A DNA stretch of 41,731 nt from a bacterium (GCA_021831595.1 JAKBMK010000017.1:1-41731), one strand, 5' to 3'. Positions 18,529 through 26,441 are shown, counted from the first letter of the stretch. The notes: generated from the sequence alone by a model not told the origin. Made by a program: numbers and translations.

Positions 18529-18620
18529 TCTCTGAAAAAAGCCTCACGCAGGCCGACGGGCCGAGTGCGAGCAAAATTTTCAGCAGAAAATTATTGTGTG
18601 GTTTTTGAAGAGAGCTATTT
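18522..18620 (+). repeat. 99-nt structured element, copy B
   Basis: Second copy of the element at 16791-16889, displaced by 1731 bases. The first bases (AAAATAG) include the stop codon of the nuclease gene. The inner hairpin reads ATTTTC-AGCA-GAAAAT instead of AAACTC-AGCA-GAGTTT: three base pairs changed on both sides, loop unchanged. Like copy A, it lies between convergent genes. Confidence 0.88.
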
Positions 18621-18649
18621 TATGTAGATTAATTTGAGTAAACAAAAAT

Positions 18650-18676
18650 AAAAATCTCGACGATGTCGAGATTTTT
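18650..18676 (-). terminator. Intrinsic terminator of rpmB
   Basis: AAAAATCTCGAC (18650-18661), GAT loop, GTCGAGATTTTT (18665-18676): a 12-bp stem that reads with a T-run on the minus strand (ATTTTTATTTTTG). It overlaps the rpmB stop codon. Confidence 0.8.
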
Positions 18677-18920
18677 ATTTGATGATTCCAGCTTTCTTTA
18701 ATACTGCGTAGGCTCCGTGCTTGTTAATAGTCTTGATAGCTTTAGTAGAAAGGGTGAGAGGGAAGTACTTTTTAAGCTCAGGAACGTATACACGCTTCTT
18801 TTGAAGGTTTGGGTACTTGCGGACCATACCGGTAGGGTTGAATTTGGTAGCACGAACAACGTTCGAGTATCCACCCCCCATAATTGAGCCCTTTTTTGTT
18901 ATATCGCATACTTTTGCCAT
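18675..18920 (-). CDS. rpmB: Large ribosomal subunit protein bL28
   Basis: An 81-residue basic protein when read from the ATG at 18920-18918 (MAKVCDITKKG), the normal L28 start. An upstream in-frame start would add 16 non-conserved residues and is rejected. Recognisable parts are the N-terminal AKVCDITKKGS, SNVVRATKFN, and a VYVPELKKYFPLTLSTKAIKTINKHG region typical of L28. It is a lone minus-strand ribosomal gene ended by a perfect terminator hairpin. N-terminal Cys5 is present, but no second cysteine pair is seen, so zinc binding is unlikely. Confidence 0.92.
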   Translation of the reverse strand: MAKVCDITKKGSIMGGGYSNVVRATKFNPTGMVRKYPNLQKKRVYVPELKKYFPLTLSTKAIKTINKHGAYAVLKKAGIIK

Positions 18921-18995
18921 ATGTGAGTTCCATGCTATCATATAGCTTGTAGAAATGCAAATACTCATATATAAAAAGCATTTTTATTAAAATAA

Positions 18996-19628
18996 ATGGG
19001 ATCAGTCGATGGAATATTCTATATAGTAGTACTTATAATGTCTATAGTCATTCATGAGTTCGCTCATGGGTACACAGCATATCTTCTTGGCGATAATACT
19101 GCCAGATTGAGCGGACGACTTACATTAAATCCACTCAAGCACTTGGACTTATTTGGTTCTGTTCTTTTGCCATTGATGCTAGTTTTGATGAATGCTGGTT
19201 TTGTTATTGGTTGGGCCAAGCCTGTACCTTATAATCCTAATAACTTAAGAGATATAAAGAAGGGGACATTCTTGGTAGCTATCGCTGGGGTTCTAGCAAA
19301 TTTCATAATCGTAATTATTTTTGGTTTACTCATCAGATTTGCACCATTTCTCATAAGTCCATCTGTTGCTGCTCCTTTCTATCAGATCACTAGCATAATA
19401 GTAGTACTCAATCTAGTTCTTGTAATATTTAATTTAATTCCAATCCCACCACTTGATGGATCAAAAATATTATTCTCATACTTGCCTGCAAGATTTAGAT
19501 ATATAGAAAATTTCTTAGAAAGATGGGGTATGATTTTGCTCCTATTCTTCATTCTTTTCCTCTGGGCAAAAGTTTCTCCACTAATATATATAGTCTTTCA
19601 TTTTATAACAGGAATAAATTTAATGTAA
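18996..19628 (+). CDS. Site-2 protease family (M50) membrane metalloprotease
   Basis: A 210-residue polytopic protein. HEFAH (residues 20-24) in the first membrane segment is the zinc-binding HEXXH, and PPLDGSK (about residues 151-157) supplies the third ligand Asp. GRLTLNPLKHLDLFGSVLLP follows the first helix, the typical compact M50B arrangement. Such proteases cleave membrane segments of signalling proteins or leftover signal peptides. No PDZ or CBS domain is attached, and the substrate is unknown. It is divergent from rpmB and ends at a strong hairpin. Confidence 0.92.
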   Translation: MGSVDGIFYIVVLIMSIVIHEFAHGYTAYLLGDNTARLSGRLTLNPLKHLDLFGSVLLPLMLVLMNAGFVIGWAKPVPYNPNNLRDIKKGTFLVAIAGVLANFIIVIIFGLLIRFAPFLISPSVAAPFYQITSIIVVLNLVLVIFNLIPIPPLDGSKILFSYLPARFRYIENFLERWGMILLLFFILFLWAKVSPLIYIVFHFITGINLM

Positions 19629-19666
19629 AAGAATAAAATATCTTTTAATTTGGTATTTATTATGAT

Positions 19667-19697
19667 AAAATAAGAGAGCAGTTGACTCTCTTATTTT
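19667..19697 (+). terminator. Intrinsic terminator after the M50 protease
   Basis: AAAATAAGAGAG (19667-19678) pairs perfectly with CTCTCTTATTTT (19686-19697) around a CAGTTGA loop. It separates the protease gene from the surface-protein genes. Confidence 0.75.
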
Positions 19698-19729
19698 CAG
19701 TAAAGCTGGTGTATTGTTTTAAGCCAAAA

Positions 19730-20206
19730 ATGAAATTTATTAAATCACAATTTTGGAGGAATCATTGGCCGAAAATTCTCTCGCTATTCTTTTTCGTTGT
19801 TCTTTTCACAGCTTATGTGAGTACTTTTGCTGTTTTCACTCCCGGACAAACTCTTGATCCAAACTGTGCACCGGGCACAGCAGGGTGCACGGTTAGTTCT
19901 GGTTCTGCTATCCCAGACCAAACAGGGAATTCAGGAAAGTTTCTTACGACCGATGGTACAGGTAACTTGTCTTGGAATACCATCACAGGCTCCTCACCTT
20001 GGCTTACTTCAGGATCTGATACTTATTACAGTGCAGGAAATGTGGGGATTGGTACATCTACACCTATTTATAAATTAGATTTACACTCCTCCATAAATAA
20101 TAGTTTTATTGCAAATTTTGAACTTAATGATAATACTGGGTCCGAGAATATTAAATTATCAAATACTAATACAGGGATTGAATCTATTGCAGGTATATAT
20201 ATATGA
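19730..20206 (+). CDS. N-terminal part of a fibre-like surface protein, ends at an AT tract
   Basis: Read from ATG 19730 (MKFIKSQFW), 158 residues. A hydrophobic signal or anchor segment (about residues 14-36) is followed by FTPGQTLDPNCAPGTAGCTV, a linker common in CPR surface proteins. The tail-fibre-like GNVGIGTSTPIYKLDLH repeat comes next. The frame stops at TGA 20204-20206 in a TA-dinucleotide tract, exactly where the next gene starts (ATGA overlap) with matching sequence. Deleting two bases of the tract would fuse the two into one protein of about 1045 residues. Either the full gene is interrupted by slippage or assembly error, or the two parts are translated by coupling. The function is probably adhesive. 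Confidence 0.7.
   Translation: MKFIKSQFWRNHWPKILSLFFFVVLFTAYVSTFAVFTPGQTLDPNCAPGTAGCTVSSGSAIPDQTGNSGKFLTTDGTGNLSWNTITGSSPWLTSGSDTYYSAGNVGIGTSTPIYKLDLHSSINNSFIANFELNDNTGSENIKLSNTNTGIESIAGIYI
20192..20204 (+). repeat. TA-dinucleotide tract at the junction of two surface-protein frames
   Basis: A run of TA repeats (TATATATATATG) holds both the TGA of the upstream frame and the ATG of the downstream frame. A two-base change would join the frames. Confidence 0.6.
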
Positions 20207-22869
20207 ACGCTGGTGGTCTCAATGGAATGGAAATAACAACTGTTGGTAATATTGCAAAAGATTTTCAAGGTTATGGTAATGTTGGTTACAATTCTATTAA
20301 TTCTTACATGCCTCTTGAAATAGCTGCTGTCGATGATATTCGTTTTGTCACCTCTGGCCAAAACAGAATAAATATAAACTCAAGTGGGAACTTAGGTATT
20401 GGAACAACATCGCCTACAGCATATTTAAATATAAAAGCTGGTTCTGCTACAGCCGGCACTGCGCCACTTAAATTTACTGCTGGTACAAACCTTGGGACAA
20501 CTGAAGCCGGTGCTGTAGAATTTGATGGTGCTCACTTATATTTTACTGCTACAAATGGAGGAACTAGATATCAGCTTGATCAACAGAGTGCGGGATCTCT
20601 TACTCTCACCACTACTGGCTCAAGTGGAGCGGCGACACTGGTCGGTTCTACTTTGAATATACCTCAGTATACAGCAGGTACGGGGCTTTCAAGTACTGCG
20701 GACTTTAATACTTTAGGTGGAACAAGCGCAGGACTTAATCTAGTCGCAGGCGCTAAATGGAATACATTCTTGGGTTATGAAGCAGGTAAAGGAGGAGTTG
20801 TCTCCAATACGGTGAACTACAATACAGCGGTTGGATTTGATTCTCTAGCTGCAATTACATCAGGTTCTCTAAACTCTTCGCTTGGTAGTAATTCTCTCCT
20901 CTCCAACACTTCTGGATCTTTAAATACGGCTGTTGGGTCTGATTCATTACGTTTAAACACGACAGGAACAGACAATACAGGAGTTGGATATCAATCTCTC
21001 AATAATAACACTACTGGTTCTGGGAATACCTCGATAGGTAGAAGCTCTTTAGGTTCTAATACAACAGGTGCTTCTAACTTCGCTGGAGGGTGGTCTTCAT
21101 TATCATTTAACACAATAGGATCTTATAATGTGTCTTTGGGTTATCAAGCTCTCGAATACAACAATGCTGGGTCGAGGATTACAGCAGTTGGCTATAATGC
21201 AATGTTTTATGCGAATAATTCAACCACAGCATTTGATAGTTATAATGTCGCTGTTGGATATGAAGCCCTTAAAGGATCTACCATTTCTACAAATAATACA
21301 GGTAATTATAACTCTGTTCTTGGTAGTCAGTCTTTGTTTAGTAATTCTTCTGGTTTTAATAGTACAGCTGTAGGGTGGCAAGCTCTTTATAGTAATACTA
21401 CAGGTGGAAACAACGTAGCTCTCGGTTCAAATTCTCTAAATTCTAACACTTCCGGGGGATATAATACTTCTCTAGGAGTTGAAGCTTTATTTGAAAATCT
21501 TACAACAAGTAATAATACAGCAGTTGGCTGGAGAGCTGGTCGCTATTATTCAAGCACTCCAGTTGCAAACCAGGCTTCAAGTAATTCAGTTTATTTAGGT
21601 TATGACACTAGAGCTTTATCTGCAAGTGATACTAATGAAATAGTTATAGGAGCAAGTACTGTTGGTAATGGTAGTAATACTACGACTATCGGTACTGGCA
21701 ATGTCTTGTATGTCGGAGGGGCAAGTGTTGTCGGCAAAGTGGCTCGTTTTACTAGTAGTACAGGATATTGTGATATCAGTCCTCTTACGACTTCACTTTC
21801 CTGTTCTTCGGATATAAATTTAAAGAAGAATATCACAACACTAGAAGATAACAAAGAATTTGCTCTACAGACAGTTCCCGATTTAACAGGGAAGTCCACT
21901 CTAGAAAAAATTAGTTACCTAACTCCTGTTCAATATAATTGGAGGAATAATGAAAATGATGGAGATCCTAAACATATTGGTTTTATAGCTCAAGAAATGG
22001 AGCAAATTTTTCCTGACTTGGTATCCACAGATCCTAAAACTGGTCTCAAATCCATAAGCTATGCCAGTATTACTCCTTACCTTGCGAAGGGAATACAAGA
22101 AATGAATTTACAGATAAAAGATTTACAATCTTTAGATACTACCAAGCCAATTACTCTAGGAAGTTTAATTAAAAATTTCTTAGCGGACATTGGAAATGGA
22201 TTGGAGAGAATATTTGTGAGAGAGGTTGATACTAAGAATCTCTGTGTATCAGATGACACTGGTTCTAAAACCTGTCTCTCGAAAGTACAACTCGATGAGC
22301 TTTTAGCAAAAGCAGGAGGGTCTCCAAATAATCAGAATAATTTAAACATACCACAAGTTAACTCTCCCGCATTAACTGCCGATCAACAGTTAGAAAAAGT
22401 AAAATCAGATATAGAAGCACTAAAAGAAGGGGATTATACCGTGGCTAGCTGGGGATTATTTGTAAAAGCTAAGGAGCTTGCTGTTGCCTTGGCTGAAACA
22501 AATGACACAGAGAAAATGCTCAAGATAACAGCATTAAATGATACGATAAAGGTGTTGGTTCCAAAAGAAAAAACAATAACTCCCATAACACCATCAACAC
22601 CATCAATACCAACAACACCACTGCCACCACTATCAACAACAACACCGGCTACTACCGTAGGTGCAGTACCAGTGGATTTGTCAGCATATAAAGAAGTATT
22701 AAATAAAGTAGTAGCTACAGCTTATACGAACGAAAGTTGGAAAGTCTATCAGACTGTTGTAGCATCCAATCTTATGACAGATAAAAATACACAAAGTGAA
22801 ATAGATAAAGCTGTTAGTGATATATTAGCAGCGCAAGGAAGTTTAGTAAAAAAAGAACTGACTCCGTAA
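20203..22869 (+). CDS. Fibre-like surface protein with YadA-head-type repeats and S74 intramolecular chaperone domain
   Basis: An 888-residue protein. Residues about 60-140 hold GNLGIGTTSPTAYL and a tail-fibre-like segment. Residues about 195-470 are repeats of about 14 residues of the form NTAVG-x-x-SL, like the left-handed beta-roll of trimeric autotransporter heads. Residues about 533-640 match the Peptidase_S74 (endosialidase-type) chaperone: SDINLKKNI puts Ser536 five residues before Lys541, the catalytic dyad spacing, followed by HIGFIAQEMEQIFPDLV. The rest is helical with a Pro/Thr linker. S74 domains trimerise fibres and cut themselves off, so a trimeric surface fibre is likely. Residues after the S74 domain would be released or remain attached, which is unusual. 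It is probably continuous with the upstream ORF. Confidence 0.82.
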   Translation: MNAGGLNGMEITTVGNIAKDFQGYGNVGYNSINSYMPLEIAAVDDIRFVTSGQNRININSSGNLGIGTTSPTAYLNIKAGSATAGTAPLKFTAGTNLGTTEAGAVEFDGAHLYFTATNGGTRYQLDQQSAGSLTLTTTGSSGAATLVGSTLNIPQYTAGTGLSSTADFNTLGGTSAGLNLVAGAKWNTFLGYEAGKGGVVSNTVNYNTAVGFDSLAAITSGSLNSSLGSNSLLSNTSGSLNTAVGSDSLRLNTTGTDNTGVGYQSLNNNTTGSGNTSIGRSSLGSNTTGASNFAGGWSSLSFNTIGSYNVSLGYQALEYNNAGSRITAVGYNAMFYANNSTTAFDSYNVAVGYEALKGSTISTNNTGNYNSVLGSQSLFSNSSGFNSTAVGWQALYSNTTGGNNVALGSNSLNSNTSGGYNTSLGVEALFENLTTSNNTAVGWRAGRYYSSTPVANQASSNSVYLGYDTRALSASDTNEIVIGASTVGNGSNTTTIGTGNVLYVGGASVVGKVARFTSSTGYCDISPLTTSLSCSSDINLKKNITTLEDNKEFALQTVPDLTGKSTLEKISYLTPVQYNWRNNENDGDPKHIGFIAQEMEQIFPDLVSTDPKTGLKSISYASITPYLAKGIQEMNLQIKDLQSLDTTKPITLGSLIKNFLADIGNGLERIFVREVDTKNLCVSDDTGSKTCLSKVQLDELLAKAGGSPNNQNNLNIPQVNSPALTADQQLEKVKSDIEALKEGDYTVASWGLFVKAKELAVALAETNDTEKMLKITALNDTIKVLVPKEKTITPITPSTPSIPTTPLPPLSTTTPATTVGAVPVDLSAYKEVLNKVVATAYTNESWKVYQTVVASNLMTDKNTQSEIDKAVSDILAAQGSLVKKELTP

Positions 22870-22881
22870 TTTATAAATCAA

Positions 22882-24741
22882 ATGGTATTATTGAATAATT
22901 TTTTTAAATATATTCTCATTCTGACTTTAGTAGTTAGTAGCTTTATAGTTTCCGCCTCCGAGACTGACGGTACTATTAGTAATACATATTTTAACGCTCT
23001 TCTTTGTAGAAATGATAATTGTTCAATCACTACAAAGATAAATTTTAAGACAACACTTGGTAATGCTATCCATATCACAGATACTGCTATCACAGGAGAT
23101 GCTTGGTCGGAAACGATGGGCTGGATAAGGTTTAACCCTGGTGGTGGTTTTGGTGGTGTCATTAATAACAGTAGCGGTGTTGTTTCTGGATATGCTTGGG
23201 GAGATGTCGCTGGTTGGATTAATTTTAAACCTACCCAAGGGGGAGTCACTATCAATAGTACAGGACAATTTGCAGGGTGGGCATGGTCCGAGAATTATGG
23301 TTGGATTAGATTTGACTGTAATGTAGCGAACGCTTGTGTGCAGACTGACTGGCGTCCACTTAGTGCTCGTACTTCTTCTCCTTCTCCTACTCCTACTCCT
23401 ATACACACAGGGACTGGAACTGTTACAAAACCCCCAGCTCCTCCAGTGGCTCCTCCTGTCGTACCACCCGTTACCCCTCCTATAGTCTACCCAGAACCAC
23501 CAGTGGAACCAGTTCCTCCTCCTACTCCAGAACCGGTAATTCAACCGAAAGAGCCTACTACAGAGCCGACCCTACCTCCTCCTGCAGTAGAACCGACAAG
23601 CCCTCCTACTATAGCACCTAAAATTCCTATACCAACATATTCTGCTCCTGGTGCTTCAACTACTACTAGATTTGCCGTAACACAAGTCACAGCGGAGCAA
23701 ATATTTACAGATGTTAAAGAAAGTTTTAAAAATACCGTTGAAGTTGGTAAAAAAGCCGAAAAAGAAATTAAAAGGATTATCGAAACACCAGAAGGGAACG
23801 CAACTTCAAAAGTTATTACGACTACAGGAGCTATCTCTGGAGTAGCGGTAAGTGCAACAACTGTTCTCTTTGCTAACCCACTTTCTTTTGGAGAATTATT
23901 CTTAATACCATTTAGATTATGGAGTTTGCTTCTTGCGGCTCTCGGGATAAAGAAACGTAATCGTCCATGGGGGACAGTATATGATAGTATTACCAAGCAG
24001 CCTCTTGATCCAGCTTATGTCATATTGCAAGATTTAAATGGTAATGAAGTCGCTTCTTCTATTACAGACCTTGATGGAAGATATGGATTTCTAGTGCCTG
24101 CTGGTCAGTATAGAATGATAGCCAAGAAGACTAACTATAGTTTCCCCTCAACAGGATTAGCTGGTAAATCAAAAGATGAATTATATTCTGAATTATATTT
24201 TAATGAAGTTATCAATGTAGAAGAAGGCGGAGTTATCTCTCGGAATATACCTATGGACCCACTCAAGTTTGACTGGAATGAATTTGCAAAGAGAGATAAA
24301 AATATAATGAGGTTCTTCAACAAACGAGATCTTTGGATTGCTCGCGTATCAAATATTTTATTTATTTTAGGATTTATTATTACCGTTATCGCGGTTATTG
24401 CTTCACCTGTATTTTATAATATTCTAATTCTAGTAGTTTATTTGATTTTACTTGTGTTGAAGAGAACAGTTTTAAAGCCTAGAGCCTATGGTTATATAAA
24501 TAGTAAAGAAACTAATAATCCATTATCTTTTGCTATTATGCGTGTATTTTATGCAGGAAGTGATAATGAAGTGATCCATAAGGTTACCGACAAAACGGGA
24601 AAGTACTACTGTCTGGTTCCTAATGGTAAATATTACACTAAAATAGAGAGTAAAAATAATGATCAAAGTTATACGTTAGTTCATACTTCAGAACCAATAG
24701 AAGTCAAGAATGGATATATTGGTGAGAAGTTTGAGATTTAA
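22882..24741 (+). CDS. Secreted Trp-rich-repeat protein with carboxypeptidase-regulatory-like domains and membrane anchors
   Basis: A 619-residue protein. Residues 1-24 form a signal peptide. Three Trp-rich repeats follow (DAWSETMGWIRFNP, YAWGDVAGWINFKP, WAWSENYGWIRFDC), then a Pro-rich linker (about residues 170-260). A short coiled region and a hydrophobic segment (about residues 315-350) lead to a carboxypeptidase-regulatory-like beta domain (GTVYDSITKQPLDPAYV...TDLDGRYGFLVPAGQYRMIAKK). A membrane hairpin at about residues 490-535 is followed by a second such domain (AYGYINSKETNNPLSFAIM...DKTGKYYCLVPNGKYYTKI). The alternation of membrane spans and Ig-like folds suggests a scaffold at the cell surface. 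No enzymatic motif is seen. It starts 12 bases after the fibre gene and is ended by a very GC-rich hairpin. Confidence 0.72.
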   Translation: MVLLNNFFKYILILTLVVSSFIVSASETDGTISNTYFNALLCRNDNCSITTKINFKTTLGNAIHITDTAITGDAWSETMGWIRFNPGGGFGGVINNSSGVVSGYAWGDVAGWINFKPTQGGVTINSTGQFAGWAWSENYGWIRFDCNVANACVQTDWRPLSARTSSPSPTPTPIHTGTGTVTKPPAPPVAPPVVPPVTPPIVYPEPPVEPVPPPTPEPVIQPKEPTTEPTLPPPAVEPTSPPTIAPKIPIPTYSAPGASTTTRFAVTQVTAEQIFTDVKESFKNTVEVGKKAEKEIKRIIETPEGNATSKVITTTGAISGVAVSATTVLFANPLSFGELFLIPFRLWSLLLAALGIKKRNRPWGTVYDSITKQPLDPAYVILQDLNGNEVASSITDLDGRYGFLVPAGQYRMIAKKTNYSFPSTGLAGKSKDELYSELYFNEVINVEEGGVISRNIPMDPLKFDWNEFAKRDKNIMRFFNKRDLWIARVSNILFILGFIITVIAVIASPVFYNILILVVYLILLVLKRTVLKPRAYGYINSKETNNPLSFAIMRVFYAGSDNEVIHKVTDKTGKYYCLVPNGKYYTKIESKNNDQSYTLVHTSEPIEVKNGYIGEKFEI

Positions 24742-24745
24742 GAAA

Positions 24746-24771
24746 GGGGCCGGGGCGAAAGCCCCGGCCCC
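24746..24771 (+). terminator. GC-rich terminator hairpin
   Basis: GGGGCCGGGGC, GAAA tetraloop, GCCCCGGCCCC: an 11-bp all-GC stem in an AT-rich region, directly after the stop codon and followed by TTCTCC. It has a strong stem but no proper U-run. Confidence 0.7.
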
Positions 24772-24800
24772 TTCTCCACCCCTTGCTTTTTTAATGGCTT

Positions 24801-24841
24801 TATAGTAAAGTGTTTGAACTAGTCTGCTTCAGACTATTTTT
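24801..24841 (+). promoter_or_regulatory. rpsL promoter -10 and leader hairpin
   Basis: A possible -10 TATAGT lies at 24801-24806. The leader then contains TAGTCTG-CTT-CAGACTA (24820-24836) followed by TTTTTC, a small terminator-like hairpin ahead of the rpsL ATG. It could attenuate ribosomal protein synthesis. The structure is seen directly; the role is inferred. Confidence 0.45.
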
Positions 24842-24848
24842 CAATAAT

Positions 24849-25274
24849 ATGCCTACAATCAACCAATTAGTTCGCAAGAACCGTAAGTCAATAAAGAGAA
24901 AGTCTAAAGCTGTAGCACTCGCACGCGGTTTTAACTCAATTAAGAACAAGCCTGTTTATTACCCAGCACCATTTAAACGTGGAGTCTGTACAAAAGTTTC
25001 AACAACTACACCAAAGAAGCCGAACTCAGCTCTCAGAAAGATTGCTCGCGTCCGTCTTACAAACGGTATGGAAGTGACCGCTTATATTCCAGGAGAAGGG
25101 CACAATTTACAAGAACACTCTGTAGTTATGATTCGTGGAGGACGTGTGAAGGACTTGATCGGAGTACGTTACCACATTGTCCGTGGACGTCTCGATACTA
25201 CCGGAGTAGAGAAGCGTCGCCAATCCAGAAGTCTCTATGGTACAAAGACACCTAAGACAGCAGTTAAAAAGTAA
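24849..25274 (+). CDS. rpsL: Small ribosomal subunit protein uS12
   Basis: Read from ATG 24849 ([13 protein letters not shown]), the standard S12 start; an upstream GTG would add 13 non-conserved residues. The protein has 141 residues. [20 protein letters not shown] contains the decoding-site lysine region, and [17 protein letters not shown] is conserved. The second decoding loop reads [13 protein letters not shown] where nearly all bacteria have KDLPGVRYH, so the Pro is replaced by Ile; the Asp that RimO modifies is retained. It is followed by rpsG after 36 bases, and fusA is further downstream, a loosened str operon interrupted by three small genes. Confidence 0.96.
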   Translation: MPTINQLVRKNRKSIKRKSKAVALARGFNSIKNKPVYYPAPFKRGVCTKVSTTTPKKPNSALRKIARVRLTNGMEVTAYIPGEGHNLQEHSVVMIRGGRVKDLIGVRYHIVRGRLDTTGVEKRRQSRSLYGTKTPKTAVKK

Positions 25275-25310
25275 TTACGAATTAATAATTACGAATTAAA
25301 AATTAAAAAA

Positions 25311-25781
25311 ATGCGTAGAAAAATAAAAAACAGAAATATAGTAGCTCCAGATATAATGTATAACTCTCAAAAGTTAGGCAAGTTTATCAACAACATAATG
25401 CTTAATGGCAAGAAGGAAACAGCTCGCAAGTCAGTCTACAAAGCTTTTGAAATAATAAAAGAGAAGACTGGTAACCCAAATCCACTTGAAGTTTTCGATA
25501 CAGCATTAAAGAATGCAGGTCCTACTGTGGAAGTTCGTTCACGTCGTATCGGTGGTGCCAACTACCAAGTCCCTCGTGAAGTTCGCCCTGAGAGACGTCT
25601 TGCCTTAGCAATGCGCTGGATTATCGATGCAGCCCGCAGTAAAAAAGGAGCTCCTATTCACGAAAAGCTTGCTGAAGAACTTATTCTTGCTTCAAAGAAC
25701 GAAGGCTCTGCTATCAAGAAGCGCGACGATACACACAAAATGGCAGAAAGTAACAAAGCATTTGCCCACTTCGCTTGGTAG
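25311..25781 (+). CDS. rpsG: Small ribosomal subunit protein uS7
   Basis: A 156-residue rRNA-binding protein of the 30S head. Typical sequences include NNIMLNGKKETARKSVYKAF, NPLEVFDTALKNAGPTVEVRSRRIGG, YQVPREVRPERRLALAMRW and the C-terminal HKMAESNKAFAHFAW. Length equals the bacterial standard. No Shine-Dalgarno sequence is present; the ATG is preceded by an AT-rich spacer containing a duplicated ACGAATTA stretch. It is followed by a clear terminator that splits it from fusA. Confidence 0.97.
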   Translation: MRRKIKNRNIVAPDIMYNSQKLGKFINNIMLNGKKETARKSVYKAFEIIKEKTGNPNPLEVFDTALKNAGPTVEVRSRRIGGANYQVPREVRPERRLALAMRWIIDAARSKKGAPIHEKLAEELILASKNEGSAIKKRDDTHKMAESNKAFAHFAW

Positions 25782-25801
25782 TATAAAATATAAACAACCC
25801 T

Positions 25802-25825
25802 AAAACTCCCCGCAAGGGGAGTTTT
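25802..25825 (+). terminator. Intrinsic terminator after rpsG
   Basis: AAAACTCCCC, GCAA tetraloop, GGGGAGTTTT: a perfect 10-bp stem followed by CCTATATTTT. Confidence 0.85.
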
Positions 25826-25849
25826 CCTATATTTTATAAATATTTATTT

Positions 25850-25885
25850 TTTACTAGCTCAACGCTATCGCGCTGGAGAGGTAAA
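25850..25885 (+). repeat. 36-bp palindromic repeat, copy 1, in the promoter of the PaaX/Cas2-like gene
   Basis: TTTAC...GTAAA arms with inner CTC/GAG and the conserved core CTCAACGCTATCGCG (25858-25872). It ends 5 bases before the -10 TATAAT at 25891, so it covers the -35 region. Confidence 0.75.
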
Positions 25886-25887
25886 GG

Positions 25888-25896
25888 TGATATAAT
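25888..25896 (+). promoter_or_regulatory. Extended -10 promoter of the PaaX/Cas2-like gene
   Basis: TGATATAAT (hexamer 25891-25896). Six bases later is the ATG at 25903, the same geometry as for tpiA and pilB, so the mRNA is probably leaderless and ATG 25903 rather than ATG 25897 is the start. Confidence 0.65.
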
Positions 25897-25902
25897 ATGA
25901 TT

Positions 25903-26403
25903 ATGAGTGCCGAGAGGTTAATTTTAGAATATTTACTTGAGATTAAAAATAAGCCTGCTATTAGACATGCGGGAGTTCGTTTAGGATTTTTGAGGTTGCC
26001 AGATTTTAAATATTATAAATATCAGACACTTGCAAATAGATGCTCGATTCTAAAAAATAGTGGATACATAAAAGAAATTAATGGAACATATTTTATTACA
26101 TATAAAGGGGAGGAATATTTGTCTCGAAAAGAAAAAATGGTTTTCAAAAAGTTTGAAGCGAATAAAACAAACAAAGACCCTAAGGACTTACTTCTATTAT
26201 ATGATGTACCAGAAGACAAAAAGGCACATAGAGATTGGCTAAGAAGAGAACTGATAAATTTTAATTATATTATGATACAAAGAAGTGTCTGGGTAGGGCC
26301 TTCTCCATTGCCGAAAGAATTTACAGAGTATTTAAAAAGTATTGGTCTTAAGGATTCAATAAAAACTTTTAAACTTGAAAAAGGATTTACTACAACAAAA
26401 TAA
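25903..26403 (+). CDS. PaaX-like transcriptional regulator with Cas2-like C-terminal domain
   Basis: A 166-residue protein. Residues about 1-85 resemble a winged helix (LILEYLLEIKNKP; LANRCSILKNSGYIKEING; ITYKGEEYL). Residues about 97-150 carry a ferredoxin-like fold shared by PaaX and Cas2: LLLLYDVPEDKKAHRDWLRR with the first-strand Asp, then MIQRSVWVGPSPLP. In Cas2 the first-strand Asp is catalytic, but no CRISPR array or other cas gene is visible. A regulator of the PaaX type is therefore preferred. The start at 25903 is chosen from promoter spacing. Three copies of a 36-bp palindromic repeat surround this gene, one in its own promoter, consistent with an autoregulated operator. DNA target and effector are unknown. 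Confidence 0.78.
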   Translation: MSAERLILEYLLEIKNKPAIRHAGVRLGFLRLPDFKYYKYQTLANRCSILKNSGYIKEINGTYFITYKGEEYLSRKEKMVFKKFEANKTNKDPKDLLLLYDVPEDKKAHRDWLRRELINFNYIMIQRSVWVGPSPLPKEFTEYLKSIGLKDSIKTFKLEKGFTTTK

Positions 26404-26405
26404 AC

Positions 26406-26441
26406 TTTACCAACTCAACGCTATCGCGTCAGAGAGGTAAA
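26406..26441 (+). repeat. 36-bp palindromic repeat, copy 2
   Basis: TTTACC...GGTAAA arms around CTCAACGCTATCGCG, with TCAGAGAG replacing CTGGAGAG. It begins 2 bases after the PaaX/Cas2-like stop and lies 10 bases before a TTGACA. Confidence 0.75.

Noticed and set aside
18921-18968. Upstream start for rpmB adding 16 residues
   Set aside because: The added residues do not resemble L28; MAKVCDITKKG is the normal N-terminus.
20204-20206. UGA read as Gly (recoded genetic code) to join the two fibre frames
   Set aside because: The downstream part is in a different frame, and UGA ends several well-conserved genes here (recJ, RhuM-family).
20790-21560. Regularly spaced repeats that could suggest a CRISPR array
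   Set aside because: They are degenerate coding repeats of about 14 residues in an open frame (YadA-head type); no constant direct repeat with unique spacers.
25897-25902. ATG 25897 as start of the PaaX/Cas2-like gene
   Set aside because: It directly abuts the -10 hexamer and would not be transcribed; ATG 25903 has the spacing seen for other leaderless genes.
25903-26403. Stand-alone cas2 gene
   Set aside because: The Cas2-like fold is preceded by a winged-helix domain, as in PaaX, and no cas1 or array is visible.
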